Shown: one piece after another, positions 32,691 through 43,773 of the stretch
Position numbering within the stretch: position 1 is the first letter of the stretch
Layout of the letters: every line of letters begins with the position of its first letter
Origin: Nocardioides sp. AX2bis
Lineage (GTDB): Bacteria; Actinomycetota; Actinomycetes; Propionibacteriales; Nocardioidaceae
Assembly: GCF_902506435.1 (NCBI RefSeq)
Contig: NZ_LR733215.1
Span: forward strand, 1,090,710 to 1,154,709
Direction: 5' to 3'
DNA: 64,000 nt
Position numbers and translations under genes: made by a program
Notes under the pieces: model-generated
The model's input: the letters and a program-made list of their open reading frames with translations, nothing else
Database searches by the model: none
Told to the model about the DNA's origin: nothing

Positions 32691-32755
32691 CACACGTCAC
32701 ACCCCACCCGGTCGGTGCCCCCGCCGACCGGGTCCTACGAGTGCAGGAGGTCCCC

Positions 32756-33394
32756 ATGGAGGTCGTCGTCACCGGACGCCACTGCGAGCTGAGCGATCGG
32801 TTCCGCAGCCACGCCGAGGAGAAGCTGGCCCGGCTCGAGAAGCACGACCATCGCATCATCCGGGTGCACGTGGAGGTCGACTGCGAGGCCAACCCCCGCC
32901 AGCACGACCGCAGCACCCACGTCGAGCTCACCGCCTACTCCAAGGGGCCGGTGATCCGGGCCGAGGCGGTCGCGGACCACGAGATGGGCGCCCTGGACCT
33001 CGCGATGGACAAGATGGCCGAGCAGATGCGGCGCGCCTCCGACCGCCGCCGCGTGCACCGCGGGCGCCGGACGCCGGTCTCCGTGGGCCAGGCGCTGGCC
33101 GACGTCCCGATCGACCGCGACCTGCTCGGTGCGGCCGAGGACGAGACCGACGACGACACGGCGCGCGAGCACCGGGTCGGCCCGATCGAGGTCACCGGCG
33201 ACGGTCCGCTCGTGGTGCGCGAGAAGTCGCACCCGGCGACCCCCATGACGCTGGACCAGGCGCTCTACGAGATGGAGCTGGTGGGCCACGACTTCTACCT
33301 GTTCGTCGACAAGGAGTCCGAGCGCCCTGCGGTCGTCTACCGCCGCAAGGGCTACGACTACGGGGTGATCGCGCTCGACCTCGTCGAGGAGTAG
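32756..33394 (+). CDS. hpf: Ribosome hibernation-promoting factor, long form
   Basis: A 212-residue HPF. The N-terminal beta-alpha-beta domain (MEVVVTGRHCELSDRFRSHAEEKLARLEK) binds the 30S decoding region, a linker rich in charged residues follows, and the C-terminal domain (KSHPATPMTLDQALYEMELVGHDFYLFVDKESERPAVVYRRKGYDYGVI) mediates dimerisation into 100S ribosomes. ATG 32756 follows GGAGG by 6 nt. In M. tuberculosis the equivalent Rv3241c also lies beside comF and secA1. Confidence 0.95.
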   Translation: MEVVVTGRHCELSDRFRSHAEEKLARLEKHDHRIIRVHVEVDCEANPRQHDRSTHVELTAYSKGPVIRAEAVADHEMGALDLAMDKMAEQMRRASDRRRVHRGRRTPVSVGQALADVPIDRDLLGAAEDETDDDTAREHRVGPIEVTGDGPLVVREKSHPATPMTLDQALYEMELVGHDFYLFVDKESERPAVVYRRKGYDYGVIALDLVEE

Positions 33395-33406
33395 CCGCAC
33401 GACGAC

Positions 33407-33438
33407 GACGGGGTGTGGCCGGGAGGCCGCACCCCGTC
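33407..33438 (+). terminator. Hairpin after hpf
   Basis: GACGGGGTG (33407-33415) pairs with CACCCCGTC and the stem continues through TGGCC/GGCCG with one G-U pair around a GGGA loop. Confidence 0.65.
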
Positions 33439-33457
33439 GCCGTGCGATGATGCCGAG

Positions 33458-34150
33458 GTGGCCGCCCCCGTCTCGCCTGCCTCCGCCGCCCCGGAGCCCG
33501 TCCGCGTGATCGTGGTCGACGACCAGGAGCTCTTCCGCCGTGGGCTGACCATGCTGCTCGGCCTCGAGGACGGCCTCGAGGTCGTCGGCGAGGCCGGGGA
33601 CGGCGACCAGGGCATCGCGCTGGCCGTGAGCACCGCGCCCGACGTGGTGCTGCTCGACGTGCGGATGCCGCGCCGCTCCGGGATCGAGGCCTGCCTGGCC
33701 ATCAAGGAGTCCGTGCCGGCCACCAAGATCATCATGCTCACCGTCTCCGACGAGGAGAGCGACCTCTACGAGGCGGTCAAGAGCGGGGCGTCGGGCTACC
33801 TGCTCAAGGACTCCTCCATCGAGGAGGTGGCCCAGGCCGTCCGGGTCGTCGTCGAGGGCCAGTCGCTGATCAGCCCGTCGATGGCGGTCAAGCTGATCGA
33901 CGAGTTCAAGCAGATGTCGCGCCCCGAGCGCCGCACCGCGGCGAACCTGCGGCTGACCGACCGCGAGATGGACGTGCTCCGGCTCGTGGCGCTGGGCCTG
34001 AACAACCGCGAGGTGGCCCGTCGGCTGACGATCAGCGAGAACACCGTGAAGAACCACGTGCGCAACATCCTCGAGAAGCTCCAGCTCCACTCCCGCATGG
34101 AGGCCGTCATGTACGCCTTCAAGGAGAAGCTGCTCGAGCTGCCCAGCTGA
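33458..34150 (+). CDS. Orphan NarL/LuxR-type response regulator
   Basis: A 230-residue regulator. The receiver domain starts RVIVVDDQELFRRGLTMLL, with phospho-acceptor Asp67 in VVLLDVRMPRRSG and lysine in YLLKDSS; the LuxR helix-turn-helix runs LTDREMDVLRLVALGLNNREVARRLTISENTVKNH. No histidine kinase gene is adjacent. The regulator lies between hpf and secA, as it does in Streptomyces by my recollection. A GTG at 33458 removes a Trp/Pro-rich extension that overlaps the hpf terminator. Confidence 0.88.
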   Translation: MAAPVSPASAAPEPVRVIVVDDQELFRRGLTMLLGLEDGLEVVGEAGDGDQGIALAVSTAPDVVLLDVRMPRRSGIEACLAIKESVPATKIIMLTVSDEESDLYEAVKSGASGYLLKDSSIEEVAQAVRVVVEGQSLISPSMAVKLIDEFKQMSRPERRTAANLRLTDREMDVLRLVALGLNNREVARRLTISENTVKNHVRNILEKLQLHSRMEAVMYAFKEKLLELPS

Positions 34151-34153
34151 CCG

Positions 34154-35377
34154 GTGCTCTCGCTCTCGACCGCCCAGGCGCGGCGGGTCGCGCTCGCCGC
34201 CCAGGGTTTCTGCGACCCGGCCCACGCCGCGCCCACGATGCGCACCCTGGACCGGGCCGTCGCCCGGACCGGCGTCCTCCAGGTCGACTCGGTCAACGTG
34301 CTGGCCCGGGCGCACTACATGCCGCTGTACGCGCGGATGGGGCCCTACGACCCCGACCTCCTGCACCGCGCCGCCGAGCGGTCGCCGCGTCACCTCGTCG
34401 AGTACTGGGCGCACGTCCAGGCGCTGATGCCGGTCGACCTGTGGCCCACGATGGCGCACCGCCGTGACCACTACCGTGCCCGGCGCGGGAAGTGGACCGT
34501 GCTCGAGGCGGGCACGGACCTGGAACGTGCGCTGCTCGCCGAGATCGCGGACCGGGGCCCCTCGACGGCCCGGGACCTCGACGACGGGCTGCCGCGCAGC
34601 CGGGAGCACTGGGGCTGGAACTGGTCGCGGGCCCGGCAGGTCCTGGACTACCTCTACCTCGTGGGGGACCTCGCGATCGCGGGGCGGACCGGCTCGTTCG
34701 AGGTGCTCTACGACCTCCCGGAGCGGGTGCTGCCACGCGCGGTGCTGGAGGCGCCCACGCCCTCGGTCGCCGACCAGCACCTCGAGCTGGTGCGACGCGC
34801 GGCCCGCTCGCACGGCGTGGTCACGCTGCCGTGCCTGCGCGACTACTACCGCCTGGCGCGGCTGGACCAGGTGCGCCCGGCGGTCGAGGTGCTGGTCGAG
34901 GCCGGGGAGCTCGAGCCGGTGCGGGTCGAGGGCTGGGACCGACCGGCCTGGCTGCACCGCGACGCCCGCCGGGCCCGCCGGGTCGCCGCCCGGACCCTGC
35001 TCAGCCCGTTCGACCCGGTGGTGTGGGAGCGCGAGCGCGCCGAGCGGCTGTTCGGCTTCCACTACCGGATCGAGATCTACGTCCCGGCCGCCGAGCGGCG
35101 CTACGGCTACTACGTCCTGCCGTTCCTGCTCGGCGACCAGATCGTGGCCCGGGTGGACCTCAAGGCCGACCGGGCCGCCGGGGTCCTGCGGGTGCCCGGG
35201 GCGTTCGCCGAGGACGGTGCGCCGGCGGGCACGGCCGAGGAGCTGGCCGCCGAGCTGGTGCGCCTGGCCGGGTGGCTGGGTCTGGCCGAGGTCCGGGTGG
35301 GGGAGCGCGGCGACCTCGCCGCGCCGCTGGCCGGGGCCCTGGCCGCGGGTTGGGGCGCTGTTCTCCCCCCTGGGTAG
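34154..35377 (+). CDS. YcaQ/AlkX-like winged-helix DNA glycosylase
   Basis: A 407-residue HTH_42 (YcaQ) family protein, which unhooks DNA interstrand crosslinks and other alkylated bases. The catalytic QxD/QxQ region is visible in [25 protein letters not shown]; tandem winged-helix domains follow ([31 protein letters not shown]), and the C-terminal beta-barrel has the family signature [21 protein letters not shown] with [13 protein letters not shown]. Start GTG 34154, 3 nt after the regulator stop, suggests an operon. Confidence 0.88.
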   Translation: MLSLSTAQARRVALAAQGFCDPAHAAPTMRTLDRAVARTGVLQVDSVNVLARAHYMPLYARMGPYDPDLLHRAAERSPRHLVEYWAHVQALMPVDLWPTMAHRRDHYRARRGKWTVLEAGTDLERALLAEIADRGPSTARDLDDGLPRSREHWGWNWSRARQVLDYLYLVGDLAIAGRTGSFEVLYDLPERVLPRAVLEAPTPSVADQHLELVRRAARSHGVVTLPCLRDYYRLARLDQVRPAVEVLVEAGELEPVRVEGWDRPAWLHRDARRARRVAARTLLSPFDPVVWERERAERLFGFHYRIEIYVPAAERRYGYYVLPFLLGDQIVARVDLKADRAAGVLRVPGAFAEDGAPAGTAEELAAELVRLAGWLGLAEVRVGERGDLAAPLAGALAAGWGAVLPPG

Positions 35378-35433
35378 CATGGGCGGGCCGACGCGCGACG
35401 CCGTCGGCCCCCGATCCAAGGAGTCGCAGCACC

Positions 35434-38241
<2,808 letters not shown>

Positions 38242-38250
38242 GCGCCAGCG

Positions 38251-38724
38251 TCAGGAGAAGTCGAGGGCGGTGCAGACCCAGCGTCCGCGCCGCCGCTCGA
38301 ACCGGGTGGCCACGGCCCGCGACCGCGGGCCGTGGGCGGCGTGCACGGCGGCGTCGACCACGCCGTCGGCGATGACGCAGCTGTGCACGCTGAGCACCCT
38401 CGGCCGCACCGGCTGGACCCGGGCGACGCCGGGGGTGTGACCGCCGGCGTGGGCCACCAGCCAGGCGCGGCGCTGCAGGTCGGCGAGGACCTCGCGGTCG
38501 ACCCACCGCACCAGCTGGCTGGCGGGCCGGTCGCCGCCGACGATCTCGAGCGCGGCCTGGACCACGCGTCGGGCCCACGCCTCGACGCTCCGGGCGCCGT
38601 CGTCACCCGGGGGCACGACCGGTGTCGGCGGGGGCTCGCGCCGGGGGAGCAGGGCCAGGGCCAGCGTGCCCTGGACGCCGCTGACCGGCACGGGCGGGCG
38701 GATCGGGACGACGGTCGAGGACAT
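38251..38724 (-). CDS. Rv3235 family protein
   Basis: A 157-residue actinobacterial protein whose location beside secA and fold match the Rv3235 family. A Pro-rich head (about 1-40) leads into an alpha/beta domain: ARRVVQAALEIVGGDRPASQLVRWVDREVLADLQRR, then PRVLSVHSCVIADGVVDAAVHA and VATRFERRRGRWVCTALDFS, which resembles the SecA-motif-less cystatin/NTF2-like strands. Function is unknown. The LysM protein lies just upstream and may be co-transcribed. Confidence 0.8.
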   Translation of the reverse strand: MSSTVVPIRPPVPVSGVQGTLALALLPRREPPPTPVVPPGDDGARSVEAWARRVVQAALEIVGGDRPASQLVRWVDREVLADLQRRAWLVAHAGGHTPGVARVQPVRPRVLSVHSCVIADGVVDAAVHAAHGPRSRAVATRFERRRGRWVCTALDFS

Positions 38725-38771
38725 GGCGGTCTCCTAGGGACGGGCCGGTCGGGGCAGGGGTCGCAGGTCGG

Positions 38772-39515
38772 TCAGGGTCGGTCGAGGTCGAGGTGCTGGC
38801 CGGGCAGGACCAGGTCCGGGTCCGGGCCGATCCGCTCGGCGTTGGCGGCGTAGATCTCCTGCCAGCGGGTCGCCACGGCCGCGTCGTCGACGGGTGCGCC
38901 CGCGGCGCGCAGCTGGGTCTCCGCGATCTGCCAGAGGGAGTCGCCCGGCGAGACCCGGACCGTCGTGCGCGCCGCCGGGGTCGGGCCGGGTCGCCGGGAC
39001 GCCGTCGACCTCTGCCCCGCGGTGCCGGGGGCCTCCCCGGCGACGCGGTCGGGCAGCGGCAGGCCCCCGGGACCGGTGCCGGGCAGGTCGCCGGTGGCGG
39101 CGGGCAGCGCGAGGGCGGCGATCGGGTCCGTGCCGGGGCCGTCGGACCTGCCGGCGGCCAGCGCCGGGGCCGCCGGGGCAGCGACCAGGGCGACGCCGCA
39201 CGCCGTCAGGACCGCCCGCCCCAGCCACGGCGGCAGGCCGGCCGGGACCGGCAGGTGGGCGGGCTCGACGGCCGTGCCGGCGGCGACGACCAGGCGCAGG
39301 ACCCCGGTCCACCAGCACCCGCCGGCGGTCAGGGCGGCCACGGCGCACACCCGGACCAGCAGGTCCTCGAACGACACCGAGCGCCAGGTCCCGACCCGGG
39401 CGTCGGCGAGCGTCGTACCGAGTTCCGGCAGCGCGAGGGCGACGACGAGCAGCATCCCCGCCGTGGCCGCGACGGCCACGGCGAGCCTCCGGACGAGGGG
39501 GGAGCGAGAGGTCAT
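38772..39515 (-). CDS. LysM-domain membrane protein
   Basis: A 247-residue protein with three hydrophobic segments near the N-terminus (LAVAVAATAGMLLVVALALP, VCAVAALTAGGCWWTGVLRLVVA, AVLTACGVALVAAPAAPALA), a Pro/Gly-rich linker, and a C-terminal LysM domain: TVRVSPGDSLWQIAETQL with RWQEIYAANAERIGPDPDLVLPGQHL. LysM binds peptidoglycan or chitin-like glycans, so the domain is outside the membrane. ATG 39515 is selected because the longer frame runs into the repeat-rich upstream region. Confidence 0.88.
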   Translation of the reverse strand: MTSRSPLVRRLAVAVAATAGMLLVVALALPELGTTLADARVGTWRSVSFEDLLVRVCAVAALTAGGCWWTGVLRLVVAAGTAVEPAHLPVPAGLPPWLGRAVLTACGVALVAAPAAPALAAGRSDGPGTDPIAALALPAATGDLPGTGPGGLPLPDRVAGEAPGTAGQRSTASRRPGPTPAARTTVRVSPGDSLWQIAETQLRAAGAPVDDAAVATRWQEIYAANAERIGPDPDLVLPGQHLDLDRP

Positions 39516-39528
39516 CGACGGTCCTATG

Positions 39529-39570
39529 CATGCGTTTGCGTCTGTTTGCCTCAGCCAACGCCTGTTCGCA
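39529..39570. promoter_or_regulatory. Short TTTGC-type repeats between divergent genes
   Basis: GCGTTTGCGTCTGTTTGCC contains two TTTGC elements spaced 10 nt apart, followed by TTCGCATCGG. This AT-richer patch lies between the divergent LysM and duplicated-domain genes and may hold operators. No known site matched by eye. Confidence 0.3.
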
Positions 39571-39622
39571 TCGGTCGTCAACCGTCCATCCACAGTCACC
39601 CTCGTTCTGGCAGGCTGGCGCC

Positions 39623-40174
39623 ATGGGCGCAGACGAGCGGCTCCTCGACCTCTTCGACGAGCTGGAGAGCCGGGCGGAGACGCTCTACGACGCCGACCGG
39701 GCGCCCGAGATCGCCGACCGCAGCCGCGCCGAGTACCGCGCGGTCACGCTCGCGAGCCGGCTGATGGCCTCCCTCGGGGACCCGGTGGTGGTCCGGGTGG
39801 CCGGGGTCGGACCGGTGGTCGGCACCCTGGAGCGGGTCGGCGACGGGTGGTTCCTGCTGCGGGGCGCCGCGCAGGACTGGGCGGTGCCGCTCGCGGCCGT
39901 GCAGTCGGTCAGCGGGTCGTCAGCGCGCTCGGTGCCCGAGGTGGCCTGGCCGCGGGTGGCCGCCCTCGGGCTGGCGGCGTTCCTGCGGCGGCTGGCCGAG
40001 GAGGGGCAGCCGTGCGTGCTGCACCTGCGGGACGGGGGACCTCACGAGGGCACGCTGCTGCGCGTCGGGGCGGACTTCGTCGAGCTGCAGGAGGGCGCGG
40101 ACGCGGCGCACCGCTGCCTGGTCCCCCTCGCCGCGCTCTCCGCCGCCCAGGTCCGGCCCGACCAGCCGAGATGA
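39623..40174 (+). CDS. Uncharacterised protein with an internal duplication
   Basis: A 183-residue cytosolic protein that I do not recognise as a named family. After a helical head (LLDLFDELESRAETLYDADRAPEIADRSRAEYRAVTLASRLM) it has two similar 50-residue units: PVVVRVAGVGPVVGTLERVGDGWFLL...VPLAAV and PCVLHLRDGGPHEGTLLRVGADFVEL...VPLAAL. The strand pattern and G-T-L-x-R-V-G centre suggest small Sm/SH3-like barrels (inference). The TGA stop is formed by the first unit of the adjacent 22-nt repeat array. Confidence 0.75.
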   Translation: MGADERLLDLFDELESRAETLYDADRAPEIADRSRAEYRAVTLASRLMASLGDPVVVRVAGVGPVVGTLERVGDGWFLLRGAAQDWAVPLAAVQSVSGSSARSVPEVAWPRVAALGLAAFLRRLAEEGQPCVLHLRDGGPHEGTLLRVGADFVELQEGADAAHRCLVPLAALSAAQVRPDQPR

Positions 40175-40270
40175 CGCTCGCGGACAGTCGAGGTGACGCT
40201 TGCGGACAGTCGAGATGACGCTCGCGGACAGCCGAGATGACGCTCGCGGACAGTCGAGGTGACGGTCGCG
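40167..40270 (+). repeat. 22-nt tandem repeat array (4 units plus a partial)
   Basis: Four consecutive 22-nt units (40167-40254) read CGAGRTGACGC followed by TCGCGGACAGY (one unit has T at the CTTGCGG position), and a partial fifth unit ends near 40270. The first unit supplies the stop codon of the upstream gene. Units abut with no spacers. The array lies between convergent genes, 9 nt before the end of tatB. Confidence 0.9.
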
Positions 40271-40278
40271 GTCCCGGC

Positions 40279-40605
40279 TCAGGTGGCCTCGGTGTCGTAC
40301 GGCGGGACCTCGCCCTCGGCCAGCGTGCGCTGGGCGGTGCGGGCCTTCCGCTCCTCCTCGTCGGCCTCCTCCATCGCCTCGAGGATGTGCTTGCGCACCA
40401 CCGCGCGCGGGTCGAGGTCGCGCAGCTCGAGGTCGGAGTAGGCCGGGCCGAGCTCGGTGCGCAGCTCGTCGCGCGCGTTGTTGGCCAGGTTGCGACCCTT
40501 GCGGATCAGCTGCCCCGCCTGCTTGGCGAGGTCGGGCAGCTTGTCGGGTCCGAAGACGACGATCGCGACGAAGGCGATGACGACGAGCTCCAGGAACCCA
40601 GGCAC
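40279..40605 (-). CDS. tatB: Sec-independent translocase TatB
   Basis: A 108-residue Tat component: short periplasmic start, membrane helix LELVVIAFVAIVVFGPDKLPDLAKQAGQ with the hinge FGPDKLP, an amphipathic helix (AGQLIRKGRNLANNARDEL) and a charged tail. The E-x5-F-x4-FGPxKLP pattern and length favour TatB over TatA. Located directly downstream of mrp, as Rv1224 is near Rv1229c. GTG 40605 has TAAGGT 6 nt upstream. Confidence 0.9.
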   Translation of the reverse strand: MPGFLELVVIAFVAIVVFGPDKLPDLAKQAGQLIRKGRNLANNARDELRTELGPAYSDLELRDLDPRAVVRKHILEAMEEADEEERKARTAQRTLAEGEVPPYDTEAT

Positions 40606-40607
40606 GC

Positions 40608-41816
40608 CTAGACCTTAGCGGTGGGGCTGAGGCCGAGCTGACGCCCGGCCAGTCCGCGGCCGCGTCGGCCCAGCGCGTCGGCCACGCCACGCAGCGCCAG
40701 CGCGGACGGCGAGGTGGGGTCGGCCTCGATCACGGGCTTGCCGACGTCGCCACCCTCCCGCAGGGAGAGGTCGAGCGGGATCCGACCCATGACCGGCACG
40801 TCGTAGCCGAAGCGGGACGACAGGGTCGCGGCGACGCGGTCCCCGCCGCCGGAGCCGAACACCTCCAGGCGGTGGTCCTGCTCGGGGGTGCAGTGCGGGC
40901 ACGGCAGGAAGGACATGTTCTCCACGACGCCGATGACGCGCTGGTGCATCATCGAGGCCATCGTCCCGGCGCGCTCGGCGACCTCGGCGGCGGCCTCCTG
41001 CGGCGTGGTCACCACGATCACCTCGGCCCCGGGCAGGTGCTGGCCCAAGGAGATGGCCACGTCGCCGGTGCCCGGCGGCAGGTCGAGCAGCAGCACGTCG
41101 AGGTCGCCCCAGTAGACGTCGGAGAGCATCTGCACCAGCGCCCGGTCGAGCATCGGGCCACGCCAGGCCACGACCTGGTCGCGACGCGGCTTGAGCATCC
41201 CGATCGAGATCACGGAGACGCCGCTGGGCGTCGGCACCGGCATGATCAGGTCCTCGACCTGGGTCGGGCGGGCGTCGGCCAGTCCGAGCATGGCGGGCAC
41301 GGAGTGGCCGTACACGTCGGCGTCGACGATCCCGACCCGCAGGCCCTGGGCGGCCAGCGCGAGGGCCAGGTTGACCGTCACCGAGGACTTCCCGACGCCG
41401 CCCTTGCCGCTGGCGATCGCGTAGACCTTGGTCAGGGAGTCGGGCTGCGCGAAGGGGATCTCGCGCTGCGCCTGCCCGCCGCGCAGGTGCGCCTGCAGGC
41501 CCTCGCGCTGCTCGGGCGTCATCACGCCGAGCTCGATCGCCACGTCGTCGACGCCGTCGACCCGCCCGACGGCCTCGGTCACCTCGCGGTTGATGGTGTC
41601 CTTCATCGGGCAGCCGGAGACGGTCAGCAGCACCTTGATCCGGGCCGTGCCGGTGTCGTCGACGACGACGGAGTCGACCATGCCGAGCTCGGTGATCGGC
41701 TTCTTGATCTCGGGGTCGTCGACCGTGGCCAGCGCGGCGTGCACCCGGTCGAGCACGGTGCTGCCGCTCGCACCGTCGGGTGCGTCGGCGGTCGGACGGT
41801 CGGAGGGGGAGCTCAT
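40608..41816 (-). CDS. mrp: Mrp/NBP35 family iron-sulfur carrier ATPase
   Basis: A 402-residue protein. An N-terminal FSCA (DUF59) domain (about 20-110; DDPEIKKPITELGMV, VSGCPMKDTINREV) precedes a deviant Walker P-loop GKGGVGKSSVTVNLALALA, then VGIVDADVYGHSVP, LLDLPPGTGDVAISLGQHLPG and the cluster-binding LPCPHC. It transfers [Fe-S] clusters to apoproteins. The TAGACT hexamer 6 nt before ATG 41816 suggests a leaderless mRNA. Confidence 0.95.
   Translation of the reverse strand: MSSPSDRPTADAPDGASGSTVLDRVHAALATVDDPEIKKPITELGMVDSVVVDDTGTARIKVLLTVSGCPMKDTINREVTEAVGRVDGVDDVAIELGVMTPEQREGLQAHLRGGQAQREIPFAQPDSLTKVYAIASGKGGVGKSSVTVNLALALAAQGLRVGIVDADVYGHSVPAMLGLADARPTQVEDLIMPVPTPSGVSVISIGMLKPRRDQVVAWRGPMLDRALVQMLSDVYWGDLDVLLLDLPPGTGDVAISLGQHLPGAEVIVVTTPQEAAAEVAERAGTMASMMHQRVIGVVENMSFLPCPHCTPEQDHRLEVFGSGGGDRVAATLSSRFGYDVPVMGRIPLDLSLREGGDVGKPVIEADPTSPSALALRGVADALGRRGRGLAGRQLGLSPTAKV
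40612..40617 (-). promoter_or_regulatory. -10 element of leaderless type (tatB)
   Basis: TAAGGT on the reverse strand, 6 nt before GTG 40605; it lies inside the 3' end of mrp. Confidence 0.45.
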
Positions 41817-41822
41817 CCTCCG

Positions 41823-41828
41823 AGTCTA
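41823..41828 (-). promoter_or_regulatory. -10 element of leaderless type (mrp)
   Basis: TAGACT on the reverse strand, 6 nt before ATG 41816. Confidence 0.5.
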
Positions 41829-41840
41829 GGAGACCGCGGG

Positions 41841-42419
41841 TCAGCCCCGGTGCCGGGAGCCGTCGTCGGGACCGTCACCCCGGCCGAGGTCATGATGCTC
41901 GTCACGTCGGTCCTCGCGCCGGTCGTCGATCTCGGCGAGCAGGGACCGCAGCTCGGAGCGCAGGAAGTCGCGGGTGGCGACCTCGCCGACCGCCATCCGC
42001 AGCGAGGCGACCTCGCGCGCGAGGAACTCCATGTCGGCGTGACCGCGGGCGTTGGCCTGCCGGTCCTGCTCGCCGATCACCTTGTCCCGGGCCTCCTGAC
42101 GGTTCTGGGCCAGCAGGATCAGGGGGGCGGCGTAGGAGGCCTGGAGGCTGAGGATGAGGGTCAGGAAGATGAAGGGGTAGCCGTCCCAGCGCAGGTCCTC
42201 CGGCGCGAGCACGTTCCAGCTCACCCAGACCAGGACGAACATCGTCATGTAGGCCAGGAAGGTCGCGGTCCCCATGAACCGCGCGAAGGTCTCGGCGAAC
42301 ACCCCGAAGGTGTCGGAGTCGTACGCCGGGCGGCGCACGAGAGCCCGGCGGTGTGCCATCGGGGTGTCCAGGCGCTGACGGTTCTCCCGCTGCGCGGGGC
42401 GGGGCGTCCGCTCAGCCAC
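41841..42419 (-). CDS. DUF1003 membrane protein
   Basis: A 192-residue protein with the DUF1003 core: FGVFAETFARFMGTATFLAYMTMFVLVWVSWN, then PFIFLTLILSLQASYAAPLILLAQNRQEARDKVI. Two membrane helices are followed by a charged cytosolic helix rich in Glu/Arg. Function unknown; the gene sits between the MgtE-N/CBS gene (8-nt overlap) and mrp, an arrangement shared with Rv1232c-Rv1233c. Confidence 0.9.
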   Translation of the reverse strand: MAERTPRPAQRENRQRLDTPMAHRRALVRRPAYDSDTFGVFAETFARFMGTATFLAYMTMFVLVWVSWNVLAPEDLRWDGYPFIFLTLILSLQASYAAPLILLAQNRQEARDKVIGEQDRQANARGHADMEFLAREVASLRMAVGEVATRDFLRSELRSLLAEIDDRREDRRDEHHDLGRGDGPDDGSRHRG

Positions 42420-43719
42420 GGGACGCTCCCGGGGGAGGGGTGCTGGCCGCGCCGGTCACCAGGCCGGGCCGGCGCCCGGAGCGCGTGCCGCGGTCGCGCC
42501 AGTTCTCGGGCAGCAGGTGGTCGAGCAGGTCGTCGACGGTCACGACCCCGATCAGGTGGCCCCCGTCGTCGGTGACCGGTGCCGCGACCAGGTTGTAGAA
42601 CGCCAGGTGTGCGGCGACCTCGTCGACCGACGCCTCCGGCCGGACGTTCTCCAGGGTCTCGTCCATCGCCCCGGCGACCAGCGAGGACGGCGGCTCGCGC
42701 AGCAGGCGCTGGATGTGGGCGACGCCGAGGAAGCGGCCGGTCGGTGTCTCGAGCGGCTGGCGGCAGACGTACACGCAGGCCGCCAGGCTCGGGGTCAGGT
42801 CGGGGTCGCGGACCAGCGCGAGCGCGTCGGCCACCGTGGCGTCGGGCCCCAGGATGACCGCCTCCGGCGTCATCATGGCGCCGGCGGTGTCGTCGACGTA
42901 GGACATGAGCCGGCGCAGGTCCTTCGCCTCCTCGGGCTCCATCAGGTCCAGCAGGAGCTCGGCGGTCTCGGGCGGCAGCTCGTTGATCAGGTCGGCGGCG
43001 TCGTCGGGGGACATCTCCTCGAGCACGTCGGCCGCGCGCTCGGTGCCGATCCGGCCGAGGATCTGGACCTGGTCCTCCTCGGACATCTCCTCCAGCACGT
43101 CGGCGAGACGCTCGTCGTCGATCGCGGCGACGACGGCCAGCTGCCGGTCCTCGGGGAGGTCGTGCAGCACCGACGCGGCGTCGGCCGGCCGCATCTCGTT
43201 CAGCGCGTGCAGCAGCTGGGTGGCGCCCTGGGAGTCCTCACGCCGGGTCAGCCCGGTGACCTCGTCCCACGCCACCACGTGGCTCTGCCCGCGGCGGCGC
43301 AGGCCCTTGCCGGGCTCCTGGACCGCCACCCGGGACAGCACCCAGTCGCGGTTGCGGGCCTGCTCCATGGCCACGTCGTAGACCGTGCCCGACACGCCGG
43401 TGCCCACGATGGTCACCGAGTGGTCCAGCATCTGGCCGATCACCAGGGTCTCGGTGGAGCGCTGCTCGAAGCGGCGCATGTTGAGCAGCCCGGTCGTGTA
43501 GACCTGCCCGCTGTCGATGTTGGTGACCCGGGTCATCGGCACGAAGATGCGGCGGCGGCCGAACACCTCGGCCACCAGTCCCAGCACCCGCGGCTGGCTG
43601 GTCTCGGAGCGCAGCACCACCACGACGTCCCGGACCTTGCCCACCTGGTCTCCCTGGGGGTCGAAGATCGGCAGGCCCACGAGCCGTGCGGTGTAGACGC
43701 GGGTCGGGGAGCTGCTCAC
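42412..43719 (-). CDS. MgtE N-terminal domain/CBS protein with PRC-barrel
   Basis: A 435-residue cytosolic protein, Rv1232c-like. An N-terminal PRC-barrel-like pair (VGLPIFDPQGDQVGKVRDVVV, LVAEVFGRRRIFVPMTRV) precedes MgtE-N superhelix repeats (LLHALNEMRPADAASVLHDLPEDRQLAVVAAIDDERLADVLEEMSEED...) and a CBS pair (DDTAGAMMTPEAVILGPDATV, HLIGVVTVDDLLDHLLPENW). It lacks the transmembrane channel of true MgtE, so it is a Mg2+/nucleotide sensor rather than a transporter (inference). Start GTG 43719. Confidence 0.88.
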   Translation of the reverse strand: MSSSPTRVYTARLVGLPIFDPQGDQVGKVRDVVVVLRSETSQPRVLGLVAEVFGRRRIFVPMTRVTNIDSGQVYTTGLLNMRRFEQRSTETLVIGQMLDHSVTIVGTGVSGTVYDVAMEQARNRDWVLSRVAVQEPGKGLRRRGQSHVVAWDEVTGLTRREDSQGATQLLHALNEMRPADAASVLHDLPEDRQLAVVAAIDDERLADVLEEMSEEDQVQILGRIGTERAADVLEEMSPDDAADLINELPPETAELLLDLMEPEEAKDLRRLMSYVDDTAGAMMTPEAVILGPDATVADALALVRDPDLTPSLAACVYVCRQPLETPTGRFLGVAHIQRLLREPPSSLVAGAMDETLENVRPEASVDEVAAHLAFYNLVAAPVTDDGGHLIGVVTVDDLLDHLLPENWRDRGTRSGRRPGLVTGAASTPPPGASRG

Positions 43720-43726
43720 GCAGCCG

Positions 43727-43732
43727 AGGTTA
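43727..43732 (-). promoter_or_regulatory. -10 element of leaderless type
   Basis: TAACCT on the reverse strand, 7 nt before GTG 43719. Confidence 0.45.
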
Positions 43733-43761
43733 GCGGGCCCCGGGGTCCCCCTCCGGAGGCG

Positions 43762-43767
43762 TAGGAT
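43762..43767 (+). promoter_or_regulatory. -10 element of leaderless type
   Basis: TAGGAT, 6 nt before ATG 43774. Confidence 0.5.
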
Positions 43768-43773
43768 CCTCGG

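Noticed and set aside
32388-32792. 134-codon frame before hpf
   Set aside because: Residue composition is that of random GC-rich DNA, it overlaps hpf out of frame, and the region fits a structured RNA better.
40167-40270. Possible CRISPR array
   Set aside because: The 22-nt units abut with no spacers and no cas genes are present.
42412-43719. Full MgtE magnesium transporter
   Set aside because: The membrane channel domain is missing; only PRC-like, MgtE-N and CBS parts are present.
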